A DNA stretch of 64,000 nucleotides from contig OY747705.1 of NCBI GenBank assembly GCA_963556495.2, forward strand, positions 30,001,001 to 30,065,000. The letters are read 5' to 3'. The position numbers were made by a program, and so were the translations under genes. The notes under the pieces were generated by a model. That model was given only the letters and a program-made list of their open reading frames with translations. It was not told the DNA's origin and did not search any database. This document shows, one piece after another, positions 60,901 through 64,000 of this stretch. The DNA comes from Valencia hispanica (Eukaryota; Chordata; Actinopteri; Cyprinodontiformes; Valenciidae). Position 1 is the first letter of the stretch, and the number at the start of each line of letters is the position of its first letter.

Positions 60901-61614
60901 CATTTTTCTGTGGTTAAAAATAAGTCTGTCAACCAAAAGCGGTATATTGTATTGTATTATTTCCTGGCTTGTTGTATTGTCCGCTGCGGTCGGCGTGTGT
61001 CTGTTTAGACAGGTCGCGTGGCCTCCGTTGATCCCCTTTCTCCGTTGCCCCCGTTTCCTTTGTCCAAGCCACCATTGCTAATTGAAACTAGCCTTTGTTG
61101 AATTGCCACGTGGTCTTCCTTTGTCTTCCTTTGTGAACCGATCGCGCCAATTGATAAGGCTTGAGTTATTGACCGCATTGAGGGTGTGAGCTGAACCCCC
61201 CCCATTCGCTCGCTGTCTCCCACACACACACACAGCCGCACACACACACACAGCCGCACACACACGCCCCCTTCCCTCGACGTTAACTTTGTTCTATATT
61301 TTTGCATGCGTTAGAATAGATCGAAATTATGAATGAAATGCAATCTGTAAGGTTGACCTATTTCATTAATAAATTCCCTTAAGTAACGAGAAGTTTCCAG
61401 TGCTATTTCAGTGCTGTAAAGTTTTTTTTTCTTAACCCCGCGGACGAACTCCGCCTTTTCAGAGAGACTGACAGTCTGGTTTAATTAAAAATATCTCATT
61501 TATGAGATTGGTGCCCTATATCTTTAATAAACAGGTTAAACTCGAACGTCATCAATAATTATATTAATCTTAAATTATTGGTTATAATTATTGATGCTCA
61601 GAAAACCAGACAAC
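60213..61614 (+). repeat. 3' LTR (about 1.4 kb) of the TGTTGAGG family
   Basis: Follows a polypurine tract and is homologous over its whole length, in inverted orientation, to 18,302-19,684. The start carries two AACTGCATCTCCCAGCATCC-like motifs (60,240-60,294), then an ATTGG (inverted CCAAT) box at about 60,318. Two (TA)n expansions interrupt it (60,748-60,786 and 60,847-60,895), and an AATAAA lies near 61,525. It ends ...CCAGACAAC; the exact end is uncertain. Confidence 0.7.
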
Positions 61615-62124
61615 CTTTTTTTAATTCTTTTTTAATTCTTTTAAAAACATCCGTGGTCTTGGGGGCTCTCATATTGCATGCATCGCACCAGTCATTTTAG
61701 GTATGCTTATTAGTCCACTTAAAAACAATGAAAACCAGGACATTTTTATCAATCTATGAAATCTCCCCGGACGCCTTGGACGGCACGTGAAAAGTGGACA
61801 TGTACAGGGCGGTTGGTCACCCTACCTAAATCTTATCTTTCTCTCCTCACTCTCCTAAATCTTCAAACTATCTGTCTCTATACTCTCAAAACTATCTCCA
61901 AACTATGTAAACGCTAGCCAAACTCTCCTATCCAAACTCCAAACTGACTGGAAGTCTCCTACACAAACCCACATTTTGAATGGAGCCTAAGGGGATTTAT
62001 ATTGCTGTCAAACCACTCCGCAAACTCTGAACCACTTCCCGAAGCAGTCACGTGGTACAGCCGGGCATTTTCATGTATTAAGTAGCAGGTACAGAAGTAT
62101 TATTTAATTCAAAAACAGATTTAA

Positions 62125-63500
62125 CTAAATTAATGTGTAGATATATAAAATGTTCCAAATGTGTTTGTTCTCAGGCTCCTTAGGTTTCATTGGTCTTTTT
62201 GTCTGTGTTGCAGAGTGGTGCTTTCTTAACCATGTTGTTACATACTTCCTAGGCTCAAAAAGATTAACAGGATGCCCATTTAAACTGATCATTATGAGAT
62301 TAATTACATTTGACAATAACAGAGAAGACCTTTTATCTGCACATACATTGTTCGTTAGGCTAAACCCTCTTTCACATTCAGCTGTGATACATGGAATGGT
62401 TTTCATGCAAGTGATCAGCGGTTCAAGGTTTTCAGGCTCTTTGCTTTGGTACTCGATTAAGTCTCTCATGCCATTAACAGCTTGGTTTTCACAAAGATTA
62501 AATCTTTTACAAAGTCTCTTTACTTCTATCTGACCATATCTGATACTAGGTTTAGATGGCCAATTGCTTTTATCAAGTATGCTCATATCACGTAGGATTT
62601 CCCCTTGAATTGAGACGGTTCTCCATATTACTGATCAAGCTATTGATATTAGTTTGGGATTTGACTCTAAGGGGCTGTTCACACGACAACGTTGCCATTT
62701 TTGTTTGAATACGCGAGTGAAAACGCACTGCGATGTAGCACATATACCCGGCAGTGTGCCCCGTGTATGCAGTGTTCCAAGGTTTCCCCCTCACAACCCG
62801 GAAAAGAAACATTTCACTGTCTTCTTGTAGTTCTCCTCCGCTTAAATAAAGGCGTATTAATTATTTGACACACGTACTGTATGCGTTTCCGATGGCGATC
62901 GCATAGAAGCCTGATGATCTCTAAGTTTTGCTTACAGAGACCAAATTACTTCAGAAGCTGCATCAGTAGTAACAGCATACCTGGATCCGCCATTGTTGTT
63001 TTTCTGTAGAAAGGCGGAGTGCAACACGTCCGTAGGTGGCTGGCAGTGATGTCATCATTTTCAAACTTCTCCGGCTTGCGTTTACACGACAAGGTATCAC
63101 TCAGCGTTTTCAAAACTCTACACTCTAGAAGCCGTTTACCAAAAGATGCATTTTTGCCCCCCCGTTTTCCCGTTGTCGTGTAAACGGGAGAGAAAAACCT
63201 CCATTTTGTTGAAAAACGTTGTTGTGTAAACAGCCCCTAAGGGAACAGACCCAAAAATGTCCGGAAGCCTGTGCTTCACTGGCTTCCACTGACTTTTCCC
63301 CTGGAGAGTATTCAAAGGACCTCAAAACACGAATTGTGGTGTTCTGGTTTTAAAAGCATGATAAACTGTGCATGGAGCTGTTGGGATAGCTTTGACAGTT
63401 CAAAAAGTGCATCATTAACTAGTCCTAGGTCAAAATGAAATTCTTTGGTTTGCAAGCAATGTGCTAGTCCTCTATACGTTTGCGTCTCTTTTGTGCTCCT
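62125..63500 (-). pseudogene. hAT transposase remnant (KIAA1586-like)
   Basis: Minus strand. The 5' part lies right of the inserted MITE: TYRGLAHCLQTKEFHFDLGL near 63,460, then a region with SPGEKSVEASEAQASGHF near 63,290. The 3' part is 62,125-62,586, with YGQIEVKRLCKRFNL, ITAECERGFSLTNNVCADKR (hAT dimerisation motif) and KYVTTWLRKHHS. Stops and the MITE break the frame. Resembles domesticated hAT proteins such as KIAA1586 from memory. Confidence 0.7.
62671..63237. mobile_element. PIF/Harbinger-type MITE, 567 bp
   Basis: Inverted ends GGGGCTGTTCACACGACAAC (62,671-62,690) and the complement of AACGTTGTTGTGTAAACAGC plus CCC ending at 63,237, flanked by TAA on both sides (62,668-62,670 and 63,238-63,240). 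A 3-bp TWA duplication and a GGGGCTGTT-type end fit PIF/Harbinger. No ORF. Inserted inside the hAT transposase remnant, whose coding sequence resumes on the other side. Confidence 0.8.
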
Positions 63501-63750
63501 GGTTCGGGCTACAGCAGCATTTATTTATATATATGATTCATTATTCTTTAATTTGACAGTATACTGAAGTATAGACCATACAAGGGTAATTGTTGTTGTT
63601 TTCACCTGGTGTCTTCACAGATTACTGCAGCTGCTGATTGTACATTTACATTTCAATAAAGATAGAATAACATACCTTTAACGTTTGACTTTTGGCACCA
63701 TTACAATGTTTATAGGCAACTTGTCACATCTTCCACCTCATGAAACACAT

Positions 63751-64000
63751 TTGTTGTGATTCCCTTTCTAATAAGATGAATGGAACAGACTTTTGGATGG
63801 CTGGGAGCCATTTCAAAGTTGGACTGAGCAGACCACATTTCCCAGCAATCCTAACAGTGACCCCCAACACACTCCTATTGGTCCGTAGCCACCAATGGTG
63901 ACATCAATGGTGACATCACGGCCAAAGGGCTATAAGAAAATGGAGTCGCGCCCATTTCAAATGTTCTCAAGCCAGAAGTGTTAGCAGAGACCCTGGCTAA
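63751..64000 (+). repeat. Candidate LTR/promoter-like segment running off the window
   Basis: From TGTTGTGATTCC onward: one ACATTTCCCAGCAATCC motif (about 63,834), an ATTGG box (63,877), repeated ATGGTGACATCA and a TATAAG at 63,931. Layout resembles the U3 of the TGTTGAGG LTR family, with a single rather than double CCCAGCA motif. Cut by the window edge; 63,500-63,750 has nothing recognised. Confidence 0.35.

Larger units (their letters stand above)
57643..61824. mobile_element. hAT-like element enclosing later insertions
   Basis: Left end TAGGGTGACCA (57,643-57,653) and right end TGGTCACCCTA (61,814-61,824) are perfect 11-bp inverted repeats, flanked by the direct repeat CCTAAAT (57,636-57,642 and 61,825-61,831). 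The 4.2-kb interval contains an L2 LINE and an LTR-bearing retrotransposon end, so the original element was short and non-autonomous. A 7-8-bp duplication fits hAT. Confidence 0.7.

Overview
This is vertebrate nuclear DNA from a ray-finned fish. It holds large split genes with GT-AG introns, TATA/AATAAA signals and a dense load of fish-type transposons. The two real genes encode vitellogenin, the estrogen-induced yolk precursor. Their predicted protein, about 1,713 residues, most resembles from memory the VtgAa (Vg1) protein of killifish such as Fundulus, so a cyprinodontiform (killifish, pupfish or livebearer) is the likely source; the species cannot be fixed from the window.

Layout. 1-4,860: a broken gag-like LTR retrotransposon (minus strand) with a 3.95-kb TA-flanked DNA transposon inserted in it. 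4,884-13,484: vitellogenin copy 1 (minus, 33 exons) with a TATA promoter. 14,262-15,011: a hAT MITE. 15,360-32,700: an 18-kb spacer of L2 and Rex1/CR1-like LINEs, a solo LTR, SINE-like repeats, microsatellites, a 1.4-kb minisatellite and two dead fragments of a vitellogenin phosvitin exon (19,690-19,880 and 32,010-32,211). 32,784-41,323: vitellogenin copy 2, same strand, same exon structure, transcribed toward copy 1. 42,000-50,900: SINE-like repeats, a Tc1/Sleeping Beauty-like end, an L2-type LINE whose ORF1 carries an SGNH esterase, and a long-inverted-repeat MITE. 50,915-56,857: a solo LTR split by a nearly full-length I-clade LINE with RNase H. 57,300-64,000: hAT remnants, a hAT-like element enclosing an L2 LINE and a large LTR, a PIF/Harbinger MITE inside a hAT transposase gene, and the start of another LTR-like sequence.

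How it fits together. The window is a two-gene remnant of a tandem vitellogenin array. The gene bodies (about 5.3-12.9 kb and 33.2-40.8 kb) are nearly identical. The sequence just outside them, including promoters, intron 2 and the 3' ends, is clearly more diverged. This points to gene conversion or another homogenising event acting on an older duplication. Phosvitin fragments in the spacer show the array once held more copies or partial copies. Everything else recognised is transposon-derived; I see no other host gene, no tRNA or rRNA gene and no CRISPR.
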